Source: Alphaproteobacteria bacterium (GTDB lineage: Bacteria; Pseudomonadota; Alphaproteobacteria; Sphingomonadales; SMXR01). Taken from it: a stretch of DNA of 13,830 bases. The notes under the pieces were generated by a model. That model made no database searches, was not told the origin of the DNA, and saw only the letters and a list, made by a program, of their open reading frames with translations. Each line of letters begins with the position of its first letter. Positions within the stretch are counted from its first letter, which is position 1. Position numbers and translations under genes: made by a program. Positions 1 to 8,641 of the stretch are shown one piece after another. The stretch spans positions 1 to 13,830 of the forward strand of contig SMXR01000101.1 in assembly GCA_004356215.1 (NCBI GenBank). The letters run 5' to 3'.

Positions 1-45
1 GGTGCCGCCGGCAGCCAAAGCAAAGGTAAGGGGTTTAAGTTTCAT
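1..45 (-). CDS. murG: MurG, N-terminal fragment (UDP-GlcNAc:lipid I GlcNAc transferase), cut by window edge
   Basis: Only the first 15 codons are present, reading MKLKPLTFALAAGGT, and the gene runs off the left edge. The hydrophobic strand followed by AAGGT matches the start of MurG, whose N-terminal glycine-rich loop usually reads GGTGGH. MurG adds GlcNAc to lipid I at the inner face of the membrane to make lipid II, the substrate flipped out for FtsW-FtsI. The ATG directly abuts the TAG stop of ftsW (TAGATG), and a GGAGG lies about 6 nt upstream inside the end of ftsW, so coupled translation is likely. The position after ftsW is the standard dcw order and supports the call as much as the short sequence does. 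Confidence 0.85.
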   Translation of the reverse strand, partial: MKLKPLTFALAAGGT

Positions 46-1194
46 CTAACCCCTCCCCCTTCTGGCGTGCGCGCCATGCGGTTTTAAAAAACGGTTGCGC
101 CGGGTCAAGGCCAACACCATGCCCATGGAAAGTGCCAACGCCAGTGCCGAGGAACCGCCATAGCTGATAAACGGCAAGGTCATTCCCTTGGCCGGAATTA
201 CCGCAAGGTTGACGCCGATATTGATTAACGCCTGCGCCCCGAAAAGGACAATCAGTCCGCTTGCCGCCAGGACAATAAACGAGTCTTCCTCTTCCAAAAG
301 GTGTGAAAGGCCACGGACAACAATCACGGTAAACAGGAATAAAATCCCAAGACAGGCCAGGGCGCCAAATTCTTCGCCGGCAACGGCAAAAATAAAATCG
401 GAATGGGCATCGGGAAGAACTTTTTTTACGCTGCCCTCACCCGGGCCAAGGCCAAACCAACCGCCCGAACGGAATGCATTCAGGGCTGTATCTATCTGGT
501 AACTATCGACGCTTTCAGGATTCAGGAACGCATCCAGGCGGGCCTGAACATGGGGAACCTGCCAATAGCCGACCGCAAGCGCACCAAGGCTTAAGCCGCC
601 AAATACCCCGATCCATAACAGCGGTAATCCGGCAGCAATTAATTGTGCCGCAAAGACCGCGGAAATAAGAACTGCCTGACCAAAATCGGGCTGGAAAATG
701 AGCCCGGCCAAGACAATAGCAAAGCCGCCAAGGGCAATTTTACGCCCGGGAAAACCTGGGGTTTTGAACTGTTCCGAAAGCATCCAGGCAGTGAAAACTA
801 CAAACGCGGGTTTGAGAAATTCTACCGGTTGCAAAGAAAAACCAGCAATATACAGCCATCTGGTCGCACCCTTTATTTCCGGGCCAAAGAAAAGCGTGGC
901 GTAAAGCAAAAGCAAAGTGATCGGGAAAAGGATACAGGCCAAACGCCGGATGGTTTTAACTTGGGCCAGAGAGACCAGAAACATAACCCCGATAGCGGCG
1001 CTTAAGAATACAAACTGGCGCTGGGCGAAGTAGAAACTGGACAACCCAAGGCGTTCGGCCACTGCTGGACTGGCGGCAAATGTAAGCAACAAGCCAACGC
1101 TGATTAAAAGCAACAAAGCCAAAATCAGCCAGCGGTCGACGGTCCACCACCAGCGCGATAACATACTGTGATCTGAGCGGGCAAAAGAAATCAT
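46..1194 (-). CDS. ftsW: FtsW, SEDS-family septal peptidoglycan glycosyltransferase
   Basis: FtsW polymerises lipid II into glycan strands at the septum in complex with the transpeptidase FtsI. The 382-residue product is strongly hydrophobic with about ten membrane segments. SEDS landmarks in order are KGATRW (108-113), QPVEFLKP (122-129), QPDFGQA (168-174), HSDFIFA with the presumed catalytic Asp at 266, EEFG (274-277) and PFISYGGSS (341-349). The second landmark normally reads QPSE; here Val replaces Ser. The tail after residue 365 is short and basic. The ATG overlaps the murD stop by 4 bp (ATGA), with GGAGG 6 nt upstream. RodA is the paralogous alternative, but the place between murD and murG argues for FtsW. 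Confidence 0.97.
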   Translation of the reverse strand: MISFARSDHSMLSRWWWTVDRWLILALLLLISVGLLLTFAASPAVAERLGLSSFYFAQRQFVFLSAAIGVMFLVSLAQVKTIRRLACILFPITLLLLYATLFFGPEIKGATRWLYIAGFSLQPVEFLKPAFVVFTAWMLSEQFKTPGFPGRKIALGGFAIVLAGLIFQPDFGQAVLISAVFAAQLIAAGLPLLWIGVFGGLSLGALAVGYWQVPHVQARLDAFLNPESVDSYQIDTALNAFRSGGWFGLGPGEGSVKKVLPDAHSDFIFAVAGEEFGALACLGILFLFTVIVVRGLSHLLEEEDSFIVLAASGLIVLFGAQALINIGVNLAVIPAKGMTLPFISYGGSSALALALSMGMVLALTRRNRFLKPHGAHARRGRG

Positions 1195-2567
1195 GCGTTG
1201 CCTCCCGCAATCAACTTGAGTGCCGCCTTGCGAAAGACCTCACCACGTTCTTCAAAATTTTTGAACTGGTCGAACGAGGCGCAGGCCGGCGCCAATAAAA
1301 CCACGCCGCCTTTTTCCCTGGCCCCGGCGGCTGCGGCCTGCACCGCACTATCGAGGGTGCCGCAGTGTTCGAAATCTGCCTTGCCGGCCAGGAAATCGGC
1401 AAAAATGCTGTCATCCTCGCCAATCAGAAAAGCTTTTTTTACATTTTTCATGACCGGCATGAACATCTCCAGGCTTTCCTCTTTAAAGAGCCCGCCAACG
1501 ATCCAGTAAATGTTTTCGAACGCTTCCAGGCTTCTGAGAGCTGAGCCGGTATTGCTGGCCTTGGAATCGTTTATGAAAAGAATGCCGTCCCGTTCGCCGA
1601 CAATCTCCAAGCGATGGGGCAAGCCTTCAAAGGTCTGAAAGGCGGGCAGGATTTTTTCAGCCGCAACCCCCAGCTCGCGGGCCGCAGCATATACCGCGGC
1701 GGCGTTCTGGCCGTTGTGTTTGCCGCGCAATGCCCGGCCGTGACCCACTTCACCAATAGTTTTTGCGGCTTTCGCCGGTCCCGCCATGGCATCATACAGA
1801 ATCCCGTCGACAACATAGACACCATTATCCAACGGTCCTTCACAGGAAATCGGGATGACTTTTTGTGACAGCGCGGCGGCCAGGCGCCTGCCGTAAAGAT
1901 CATCGATCCCAATGATTGCGACCCCGTCCCGTGTTTGTAAATCAAATACCCGTTGTTTGGCAGCGACGTATCCATCCATCGACCCATGGCGATCAAGATG
2001 ATCGGGGCTGATGTTCAAAAGAATGGCAATTTCAGGTTCCAGGCTTTCGGTTAAATCAAGTTGAAACGACGACATTTCAAATACATAAACCCCGCCTTCG
2101 GGCAAGGGGGTGATGTCAAGGACCGGAATACCGATGTTGCCGGCACCCAGGGCATCCAACCCGTTTTCGGTTAAGGTGTGAGCCAGCAGGGCGGTTGTTG
2201 TCGACTTGCCGTTGGTGCCGGTCACCGCCACAAGGCGGTGAACCGGCAAGGTATTTCTGGCTTTTTCAAACAATTCCATATCGCCCAAAACCGGGACACC
2301 GGCGACCTGGGCTTTTTTCACCAAGGGGTGTGGTTCGGGAAATGTCAGGGGAACCCCGGGGCTGACGATCAATGCCGCCAACGCTTCAAAACTTTCCTGG
2401 TAAAGGTCAACCGGGGGCTCAAGTGCCGCAGCCCTGGCCACCTCATCATCATCCCAAGGCAGGACTTTGGCGCCACCACCGGTAAGTGCGCGGCACGCGG
2501 CCAGGCCCGACCGGGCAAGACCGAAAACCCCGACTTTTTGATCTTTATATGCTCCCACCTCAATCAT
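1191..2567 (-). CDS. murD: MurD, UDP-MurNAc-L-alanine:D-glutamate ligase
   Basis: A cytoplasmic ATP-dependent Mur ligase that adds D-glutamate to UDP-MurNAc-L-Ala. The 458-residue length is usual for MurD. Visible features are a Rossmann-like N-terminus (VGVFGLARSG, 12-21), the ATP loop TGTNGKST (116-123), the MSSFQL segment (165-170), a lysine in AAKQRVF (Lys204) that corresponds to the carboxylated lysine of Mur ligases, NDSKASNT (333-340) in the C-terminal domain, and LAPACASFDQF (425-435). The frame stays open 20 codons further upstream, but that part lies inside mraY and has no homology-like features. The ATG at 2565-2567 is 2 nt after the mraY stop, has GAGG 5 nt upstream, and puts the protein start where MurD normally begins. 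It overlaps ftsW by 4 bp. Confidence 0.97.
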   Translation of the reverse strand: MIEVGAYKDQKVGVFGLARSGLAACRALTGGGAKVLPWDDDEVARAAALEPPVDLYQESFEALAALIVSPGVPLTFPEPHPLVKKAQVAGVPVLGDMELFEKARNTLPVHRLVAVTGTNGKSTTTALLAHTLTENGLDALGAGNIGIPVLDITPLPEGGVYVFEMSSFQLDLTESLEPEIAILLNISPDHLDRHGSMDGYVAAKQRVFDLQTRDGVAIIGIDDLYGRRLAAALSQKVIPISCEGPLDNGVYVVDGILYDAMAGPAKAAKTIGEVGHGRALRGKHNGQNAAAVYAAARELGVAAEKILPAFQTFEGLPHRLEIVGERDGILFINDSKASNTGSALRSLEAFENIYWIVGGLFKEESLEMFMPVMKNVKKAFLIGEDDSIFADFLAGKADFEHCGTLDSAVQAAAAGAREKGGVVLLAPACASFDQFKNFEERGEVFRKAALKLIAGGNA

Positions 2568-2569
2568 TT

Positions 2570-3646
2570 TTACCTCAATTTCAACGTCGATAGCCCTATC
2601 AGCGCCAGAACCAGCGCAATAATCCAAAAGCGAATAACAATGGTTTGTTCGGCCCAGCCCTTTTCCTCAAAATGATGATGCAAGGGCGCCATACGGAAAA
2701 TCCGTTTCCCGGTCAGCTTGAACGAGGTGACTTGGGCAATGACCGAAACTGCTTCCAAAACGAACAGCCCGCCAATGATCACCAGCACCAGTTCGTGTTT
2801 GGTAATCACCGAAATTGTTCCCAAGGCGCCGCCCAGGGCCAACGATCCGGTATCGCCCATGAAGACCATCGCGGGTGGGGCGTTAAACCAGAGAAAGCCG
2901 AGGCCAGCGCCGATGATAGCGCCGCAAAAGACCGCCAGTTCGCCTGAGCCGGCAACCTGGGTGATTTGCAAATAATCAGAATAAACCGCATTGCCGACCA
3001 AGTATGAAATCAGGCCGAAGGCTGAAGCTGCAATAATAACCGGCATGATCGCCAGGCCATCGAGACCATCGGTCAGGTTTACCGCGTTTGAAGTACCAAC
3101 GATAACAAAGGCAGCAAAGGGAATTGCAAACCAGCCAATATCGATCAGGAAATCCTTCAGGAACGGTACCGCAACGCCGGGGTTAATCAGCTTGAAAATA
3201 AAGTAGGCGGCGACAGCGGCAATCACCACCTCCAGGCCGAATTTCAGCTTTGCGCCAATCCCGCGGAACGAAGACTGGGTCACTTTTTGGTAATCATCAA
3301 CGAAGCCGATCAGGCCGAAGCTGAGGGTTACCGCCAGGACAATCCAGACAAACTGGTTGGAAATATCCGCCCATAAAATGGTTGAAATGCCGAGTGAGAT
3401 TAAAATCAGCAGGCCGCCCATGGTTGGGGTGCCCTGTTTTTCAAAAATGTGGCGTGAGGGGCCATCGGCACGGATTGGCTGGCCTTTTTTCTGTCTTGAT
3501 TTCAACAGCCGGATAAATGGCCCGCCGAAAACCATTGAGATTATCAGCGCGGTCATCAACGCCCCACCAGTGCGAAAGGTGAGATAACGGAACAGGTTAA
3601 ATAACCCGTAATCATCCGCCAATGGTGCCAATAAATTATACAGCAC
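2570..3646 (-). CDS. mraY: MraY, phospho-MurNAc-pentapeptide transferase (lipid I synthase)
   Basis: MraY is an integral membrane enzyme that transfers phospho-MurNAc-pentapeptide from UDP to undecaprenyl phosphate, giving lipid I. The product has 358 residues, close to the E. coli length of 360, with about ten transmembrane helices. Family motifs are GTPTMGG (72-78), the Asp pair in GFVDDY (114-119), NAVNLTDGLDGLA (187-199), FMGDTGS (262-268) and the HHH of APLHHHFEEKGW (320-331). The start codon is GTG (3644-3646), preceded by AGGGG about 8 nt upstream. A nearby ATG (3651-3653) is in another frame. The segment FNLFRYLTFRT near residue 16 aligns with the usual MraY N-terminus, so nothing is missing. 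It lies 12 nt after murF and 2 nt before murD. Confidence 0.97.
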   Translation of the reverse strand: MLYNLLAPLADDYGLFNLFRYLTFRTGGALMTALIISMVFGGPFIRLLKSRQKKGQPIRADGPSRHIFEKQGTPTMGGLLILISLGISTILWADISNQFVWIVLAVTLSFGLIGFVDDYQKVTQSSFRGIGAKLKFGLEVVIAAVAAYFIFKLINPGVAVPFLKDFLIDIGWFAIPFAAFVIVGTSNAVNLTDGLDGLAIMPVIIAASAFGLISYLVGNAVYSDYLQITQVAGSGELAVFCGAIIGAGLGFLWFNAPPAMVFMGDTGSLALGGALGTISVITKHELVLVIIGGLFVLEAVSVIAQVTSFKLTGKRIFRMAPLHHHFEEKGWAEQTIVIRFWIIALVLALIGLSTLKLR

Positions 3647-3658
3647 TTTTCATCCCCT

Positions 3659-5110
3659 TTATTCCGCTGCTGCGGCCGGCAAACCCCAGCCGCTGTCATT
3701 TTCGCTCATAGACATTTCATTCAGGTCATCAACAACTTCATCAAGCCGGGCGGCCCGCGATCCCTTTACCAAAATCAGGTCGCCTTTCCTGATGTCCTGG
3801 GCAAGCTTTTTGCTAATGCCTTTATTGTCCTCGAAAGTAAAACCACCGATGGTAGGTTTGACCGCCTCCAAGAGTGCCATCATCCCCGGCCCCTTGGCGT
3901 AAACCAGATTTACCCCGGCCGCTCTTAGATCTGCAGCCAGGCCAAGATGTTCAGCCTTTGAGGTTTTCCCCAATTCTTCCATATCGCCAAGGACGGCAAT
4001 TTTCCGGCCGGTTTGGCGGGCAGGCCGCATTTTTTCAAAAACCTCCAACGCTGCTCTTAGCGACGCAGGGTTGGAATTATAACTTTCATCAACAACGTGA
4101 AATACGCCCCTTTGGGCATTGATCTCATAAACTTTTCCGCGCCCGGCCTGGGGTTCATAACTGGCCAGGGCGAGCCCGGCGAGGCCAAGGTCGCCGCGAA
4201 GCGCATCAACCGCCAGCAAAATGCCCAGCGAATTCATAACCCAGTGATGCCCGGGCATGGCCACCTTGTAGGTCAGCATTTCTTCGTTGACCTTGGCGGC
4301 CAGACACGAACAGTTTTGCAGATACGCGCTTTTAAGAATGCAGGCATCGGCGCTATCAGCGGCTTTGGAAAACGTCAGGATTTTTTTAATCCCGGCCTTT
4401 TTGGCTTTCTTTTTCAAAAGCTCAAAATGGGGATTGTCAAAATTCAAAATGGCAATTCCGCATGCCGGCATGCCAGCAAAGATCGCAGCTTTTTCTTTGG
4501 CAATTTCCACCTCATTTTTGAAAGCCGCTAAATGGCCCTTGCCAACCATGGTGATCAGGGCAACATCGGGACTGATTAAATGAGAGAGTGGGGCAATATC
4601 CCCCGGCGCATTCATGCCAACTTCAAAAACACCGTAGGCCGCGCCTCTGGGCATCCGCGCCAGCGACAGCGGCACCCCGATATGATTGTTGAAACTTCTG
4701 ACGTTGGTATGGGTCTTGGCCTTTAATCTGAGCGCTTCATAAAGCACATCCTTGGTGCCGGTTTTCCCGGCCGTACCGGTGATCGCGATTATTTGCGCCC
4801 GGGTTCTTTTCCGGGCCGCCGCAGCCAATTCCAAAAGGGCTTTATAGGTATCGTCCACCCAGATCAAACGCGGGTCATTTTTTTGCACAGCCTTCGGCTT
4901 TTTTGAAACCAATGCTGCCGAGGCACCCATCTTAAAGGCACTCATAACAAATTCATGGCCATCTGTGACCGCACCTTTAAGGGCAATAAAAAGATCGCCC
5001 GGGGCCGCCTCACGGCTGTCAATCGCTACCCCGAAAACCGAGCTGGATCCGGTGCTGGCGCCCCCAACCGCCCGAATAATTTCATCGTATGTCCAAAGCG
5101 GGGTTGTCAT
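3659..5110 (-). CDS. murF: MurF, UDP-MurNAc-tripeptide:D-Ala-D-Ala ligase
   Basis: MurF adds the D-alanyl-D-alanine dipeptide to complete the UDP-MurNAc-pentapeptide in the cytoplasm. The product has 483 residues. The N-terminal domain contains DSREAAPGDLFIALKG (31-46), the ATP loop is TGTAGKTGTK (111-120), the central domain has EVGMNAPGDI (163-172), and the C-terminal domain shows DESYNSNPAS (341-350), LGDMEELG (374-381) and VKGSRAARLDEVV (448-460). The Gly after the P-loop GKT (GKTGTK rather than GKTSTK) is, as I recall, also seen in alphaproteobacterial MurF. The ATG overlaps the murE stop as ATGA, and GAGG lies 7 nt upstream, so the start is secure. The last about 15 residues, rich in Ser, Ala and Glu, look like an unstructured tail. 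Confidence 0.97.
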   Translation of the reverse strand: MTTPLWTYDEIIRAVGGASTGSSSVFGVAIDSREAAPGDLFIALKGAVTDGHEFVMSAFKMGASAALVSKKPKAVQKNDPRLIWVDDTYKALLELAAAARKRTRAQIIAITGTAGKTGTKDVLYEALRLKAKTHTNVRSFNNHIGVPLSLARMPRGAAYGVFEVGMNAPGDIAPLSHLISPDVALITMVGKGHLAAFKNEVEIAKEKAAIFAGMPACGIAILNFDNPHFELLKKKAKKAGIKKILTFSKAADSADACILKSAYLQNCSCLAAKVNEEMLTYKVAMPGHHWVMNSLGILLAVDALRGDLGLAGLALASYEPQAGRGKVYEINAQRGVFHVVDESYNSNPASLRAALEVFEKMRPARQTGRKIAVLGDMEELGKTSKAEHLGLAADLRAAGVNLVYAKGPGMMALLEAVKPTIGGFTFEDNKGISKKLAQDIRKGDLILVKGSRAARLDEVVDDLNEMSMSENDSGWGLPAAAAE

Positions 5111-6549
5111 TTCTGTTCCTCAATCATTTTGGCGATGGTCTCCTTGACCACTTCTTTATCGGAAAACGGCAGGACTTTGCCGGCCACGATCTGGCCGGTT
5201 TCATTACCTTTTCCAGTAATAAAAAGAACATCATCGGGCTTCATGGCGCGGATCCCGTAGCGAATGGCATCCCCGCGGTCGACAAATTCTTCGCCCATGG
5301 GACAGCCTTCCAGGATCTCCTGGCGAATTTCAAATGGGTTTTCATTCCGGGGATTGTCATCGGTAATATAAACATAATCGGCCAGCGCTTCGGCGACCCC
5401 GCCCATTTTTGGCCGCTTGGCGGTATCGCGTTCACCGCCACAGCCAAATACCAGGTGAAGCTTTCCGATGGTGTGATCACGCATGGAAAACAGGGCGTGT
5501 TTAAGACCATCAGGGGTGTGGGCATAGTCTATATAAACCTCGGCGCCATTAGGCGTGTCGGCAACTTTTTCCATGCGCCCGGTAACCCCCGCCAGGTAGA
5601 AAAATGTGTCGAATACTTTTTCCGCCGGAAACCCGCTGGCGATGACCATTCCCGCCGCCAGCAAAACATTATCTGCCTGGAAAAACCCGAGGACCGGCAG
5701 GAAAATGGAATGTTCCTTGCCCTTGTAAGTGAAAGTCATTTGCTGGCCGCTTTTTTCTGCAAAAGTATTTTTAAGGGTTATGTCGGCTTTAATCCGCCCG
5801 ACGGTGATGACCTTTATTTTCTGGTCGGTCATCATTTTGATCAGGCGCTCGCCAAAGGGGCTGTCATTATTAATGACTGCGGTTCCTTGGTTATTTAAAA
5901 CTTCGGAAAAAAGCCGTGCCTTGGCAGCAAAGTAATTCTCTTCATCGGCATGGTAATCCATATGATCCTGGGTCAGGTTGGTAAAGCCCGCCACTATAAT
6001 ATCGGCGCCATCAACCCGGTTTTGAACCAGGCCGTGGGACGAGGCTTCCAGAATAACGTGGCTGACATCATGGTCGGCCAACTCCTTTAAAGCCTTGTGC
6101 AAAACAATCGGATCCGGCGTGGTTAACCCGGTGGAGTAATTCAAACCATCGGCCATGACCCCTAGCGTTCCGATAGCAGCGGACTTTTTGCCCATGCGGA
6201 ACCAAATCTGGCGGACAAAATGGCCAACAGAGGTTTTGCCGTTGGTGCCTGTGACCGCGGCGATAACTTTTGGTTGGGTGCCATAAAATTTTGCTACGAT
6301 CTTGGCAAAGGCCCGGCGGGGATTTTCTTCCCTGATTAGAATTGTGTCTTTGATTTCTTTTTGGTCAGCATCAGCAAGGATTACGGCAGCGCCCTTTTTG
6401 ATTGCTTCGCCAATAAAATTGCTGCCATCGGTTTTTTCACCCTTCAACGCAGCAAACAAAAACCCCGGCCCAACCTGTCGACTATCAAGGGCGACACCCT
6501 TGATATCAACCGCGGCGGTTTTCTTTTCGATCAACTCAGATAGCTGCAT
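5107..6549 (-). CDS. murE: MurE, UDP-MurNAc-dipeptide:meso-diaminopimelate ligase
   Basis: MurE adds the third stem-peptide residue. From the chosen ATG the protein has 480 residues. It shows an N-terminal DSRQVGPGFLFAALKG block (22-37), the ATP loop TGTNGKTS (100-107), EASSHGL (168-174), a carboxylated-lysine candidate in AAKARLF (Lys210), DYAHTPDGL (341-349) and DDNPRNENP (397-405). DNPR is the known signature for meso-diaminopimelate rather than lysine, so the peptidoglycan should be A1-gamma type. The frame could also start at a GTG 3 codons upstream (6556-6558). I prefer the ATG at 6547-6549, which has AAGAG about 8 nt upstream, while the GTG has that purine run directly against it. The 28-nt gap to ftsI is the largest inside the cluster. 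Confidence 0.96.
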   Translation of the reverse strand: MQLSELIEKKTAAVDIKGVALDSRQVGPGFLFAALKGEKTDGSNFIGEAIKKGAAVILADADQKEIKDTILIREENPRRAFAKIVAKFYGTQPKVIAAVTGTNGKTSVGHFVRQIWFRMGKKSAAIGTLGVMADGLNYSTGLTTPDPIVLHKALKELADHDVSHVILEASSHGLVQNRVDGADIIVAGFTNLTQDHMDYHADEENYFAAKARLFSEVLNNQGTAVINNDSPFGERLIKMMTDQKIKVITVGRIKADITLKNTFAEKSGQQMTFTYKGKEHSIFLPVLGFFQADNVLLAAGMVIASGFPAEKVFDTFFYLAGVTGRMEKVADTPNGAEVYIDYAHTPDGLKHALFSMRDHTIGKLHLVFGCGGERDTAKRPKMGGVAEALADYVYITDDNPRNENPFEIRQEILEGCPMGEEFVDRGDAIRYGIRAMKPDDVLFITGKGNETGQIVAGKVLPFSDKEVVKETIAKMIEEQK

Positions 6550-6577
6550 TCTATTCACTCTTTATAGCCCACCAAAT

Positions 6578-8260
6578 TTATCGGGTGTCCGAAATCAGGT
6601 AGGCGATTTCCTGATATCCCCGCACCTCTTCGGTGATGGGTTTAACGCCCAAAAGCGGGGCAATTCTGGTAATAACGCGTTTAACAGCGGGGGCGGCAAC
6701 CCAACCACCGCTGGAAAAATTGAAAGTCTTTTTTTGACCGACCGGTTCATCCAAAACGATCAACACCAGGAATTCGGGTTTATTCATTGGAAACACACCA
6801 ACGAAAGAGGACATGGTCGCATTTTTCAGGTAGCCACCTACTCCGGGTTTTTCTGCCGTGCCGGTTTTACCGCCAACCAGGTAACCTGGAACATCGGCCT
6901 TGGAGCCGGTGCCCTCGGTAACTGCCAGGCGCATGAGCGTGCGCATCTTTGCACTGACTTCCTCCGAGAAAACCGGTATCCCTTGGCCGCGAAGATTGGC
7001 ATCCTGTTTAATCAATGTGGCTGGAATAAGGTGTCCACCGTTTACGGTTGCGGCAATGGCGCTGGCCATTTGCAAGGGGCTGATGGCAATGCCGTGGCCA
7101 TAGCCCGCGGTCATGGTATTGATGTCCCGCCAATAGCTTGGATAAATCGGGCGGCCAACTTCGGTAATTTCAATAAAGGGGGCGGTGAAAAGCCCCAGCT
7201 TACCAAAATATTCCTGTTGGGTATCAGTGCCAATATCCATAGCCATTTGTGCGGCCCCGATATTTGAAGAAAAAATAAAAATTTCCGGCACTGTCAAAAT
7301 ACGGTTTTTCGGATGATCGTCGCGGATCAGAAAACGTGAAATTTTCAACGGCTTGGTCACATCATAACGATCAGTCAATGTGATCGCTCCGGAATCAAGC
7401 CCCATTGCCACCGTCAAGGTTTTAAAAAGCGAGCCCAGTTCATACACCCCTTGGGCAGCCCGATTGAATTTTTGATCGTTGCTGGCGGCGGCTGGGAAAT
7501 TGGGGTCAAAATCAGGCAACGACACCATCGCCAGAACTTCCCCGGTGTTGACATTCAGGACAATGCCAATGGCGGCCTTGGCTTCATAGGTTTGAAGCGC
7601 CCGCTCGATTTCATCCCGAAGCGCATGCTGAACCCGGGTATCAAGGGTCAGTTGTAATTTATCACCGGCCGATATTGGGGTACCCAACTGAATGTCAAAA
7701 TAATGTTCAATACCGCCCAAGCCCTTGCCATCAACATCAACGTAACCAACGGCATGGGAAAACAAGGCACCGTGGGGATAAACCCGCTCTTCTTCGGTTT
7801 GAAAGAAGAACCCGGGAAGCCCCAGGGCATTGATCCGAACTTTTTGCTGGGGGGTTAGTTTACGGCGGACCCAGACAAAGCGTTTGTCCGATTTTAATTT
7901 TGACAGCAGCTTGGCATAGGCCAATTCAGGAATAACTGTCGCCAGTTTTTTAATCGCGGTTTCCGGGTTTTGGACTTTTCCAGGATCGGCATAAAGCGAC
8001 GAGGTTTCAAGATTAGTGGCCAAAACCACCCCGTGGCGGTCAACGACATCGGCCCGGGCAGCTACATAAACCGGCAGTCCCCGCGCCCATTGGTCGCTTA
8101 ATTGCTCTGAGGGAGAAAAACCCAAACCCACCATTCTTGCGCCCAAAAGAAAGAAAGCCCCTATAAAAAGGAAAACCGCAATCATCAAACGGTTGCGGAC
8201 CGTCTCCATTATCAGCCTTGAGTTACCTTCGGGCCAGGTTTTTTCCCCCTTCTGGCTCAT
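6578..8260 (-). CDS. ftsI: FtsI / PBP3, septal peptidoglycan transpeptidase
   Basis: A class B penicillin-binding protein that cross-links septal peptidoglycan in complex with FtsW. The 560-residue product has a short cytoplasmic N-terminus, one transmembrane helix at about 23-44, a pedestal/dimerisation domain at about 65-200 (including RADVVDRHGVVLATN, 69-83), and a transpeptidase domain from about 225. Its three active-site motifs are SLFK (277-280, nucleophile Ser277), SSN (331-333) and KTGT (465-468). The ATG overlaps the ftsL stop as ATGA. PBP2 (MrdA) has the same architecture, but the position after ftsL and before murE identifies FtsI. The 30-40 residues after the transpeptidase fold are unremarkable. 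Confidence 0.97.
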   Translation of the reverse strand: MSQKGEKTWPEGNSRLIMETVRNRLMIAVFLFIGAFFLLGARMVGLGFSPSEQLSDQWARGLPVYVAARADVVDRHGVVLATNLETSSLYADPGKVQNPETAIKKLATVIPELAYAKLLSKLKSDKRFVWVRRKLTPQQKVRINALGLPGFFFQTEEERVYPHGALFSHAVGYVDVDGKGLGGIEHYFDIQLGTPISAGDKLQLTLDTRVQHALRDEIERALQTYEAKAAIGIVLNVNTGEVLAMVSLPDFDPNFPAAASNDQKFNRAAQGVYELGSLFKTLTVAMGLDSGAITLTDRYDVTKPLKISRFLIRDDHPKNRILTVPEIFIFSSNIGAAQMAMDIGTDTQQEYFGKLGLFTAPFIEITEVGRPIYPSYWRDINTMTAGYGHGIAISPLQMASAIAATVNGGHLIPATLIKQDANLRGQGIPVFSEEVSAKMRTLMRLAVTEGTGSKADVPGYLVGGKTGTAEKPGVGGYLKNATMSSFVGVFPMNKPEFLVLIVLDEPVGQKKTFNFSSGGWVAAPAVKRVITRIAPLLGVKPITEEVRGYQEIAYLISDTR

Positions 8261-8637
8261 GGCTCATCTCTCGCTTCGGGGGGCTGGGCCATGCTCGCCT
8301 GAACAACTTCCCTGGCGGATTGAAAAGACCCCTGCCCGGCAGCCTTAAAAGGTGTGACATCAATATATCCGGGCACGCTATCAAACCAGGCAATAACCTG
8401 TCTAGAGTCCATCGGCCGCAGGGTTAGATACCGGCGGGCAAGATTTTGCAGGTATCCAGGGGAATTCAGGTATGTCCATTCCGCCTTCAATACCCGAAGG
8501 GCTTTTTGGTCTTCAAGATACTGGGCCCGCATTTCAGTCAACCTGGCTTCTTTTTGCTCAACCGAATATTTCAGATAAAAAAGTGCAGCCCCAGCTACAA
8601 AAATGAGAACTGTCGCGATGAATACCTTGGGCCCCAT
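8257..8637 (-). CDS. ftsL: FtsL, divisome bitopic membrane protein (alphaproteobacterial type)
   Basis: A 126-residue protein with a transmembrane helix at about 4-22, a charged heptad-like stretch at about 24-56 that fits the FtsL coiled coil, and a conserved periplasmic block containing LNSPGYLQNLARRYLTLRPM (57-76). FtsL pairs with FtsB and FtsQ and activates FtsW-FtsI. The primary sequence is poorly conserved across bacteria, so the call rests on topology, size, the alphaproteobacterial-looking block and the fixed place between rsmH and ftsI. The ATG at 8635-8637 lies 4 nt after the rsmH stop. The frame is open 21 codons further upstream, but that part overlaps rsmH and would put a basic extension before the helix. 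The tail after residue 100 is low in hydrophobic residues and probably flexible. Confidence 0.93.
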   Translation of the reverse strand: MGPKVFIATVLIFVAGAALFYLKYSVEQKEARLTEMRAQYLEDQKALRVLKAEWTYLNSPGYLQNLARRYLTLRPMDSRQVIAWFDSVPGYIDVTPFKAAGQGSFQSAREVVQASMAQPPEARDEP

Positions 8638-8641
8638 GCTT

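Noticed and set aside
2568..2627. A 20-codon N-terminal extension of MurD
   Set aside because: It lies within the end of mraY. The ATG at 2565-2567 has a Shine-Dalgarno 5 nt upstream and the normal MurD N-terminus.
5089..5898. A 269-codon plus-strand open frame
   Set aside because: It is antisense to murE and the murE/murF junction, with no plausible start region or family resemblance.
6302..7267. A 321-codon plus-strand open frame
   Set aside because: It is antisense to the end of ftsI and the start of murE, both secure genes, and has no domain-like features. It reflects codon composition.
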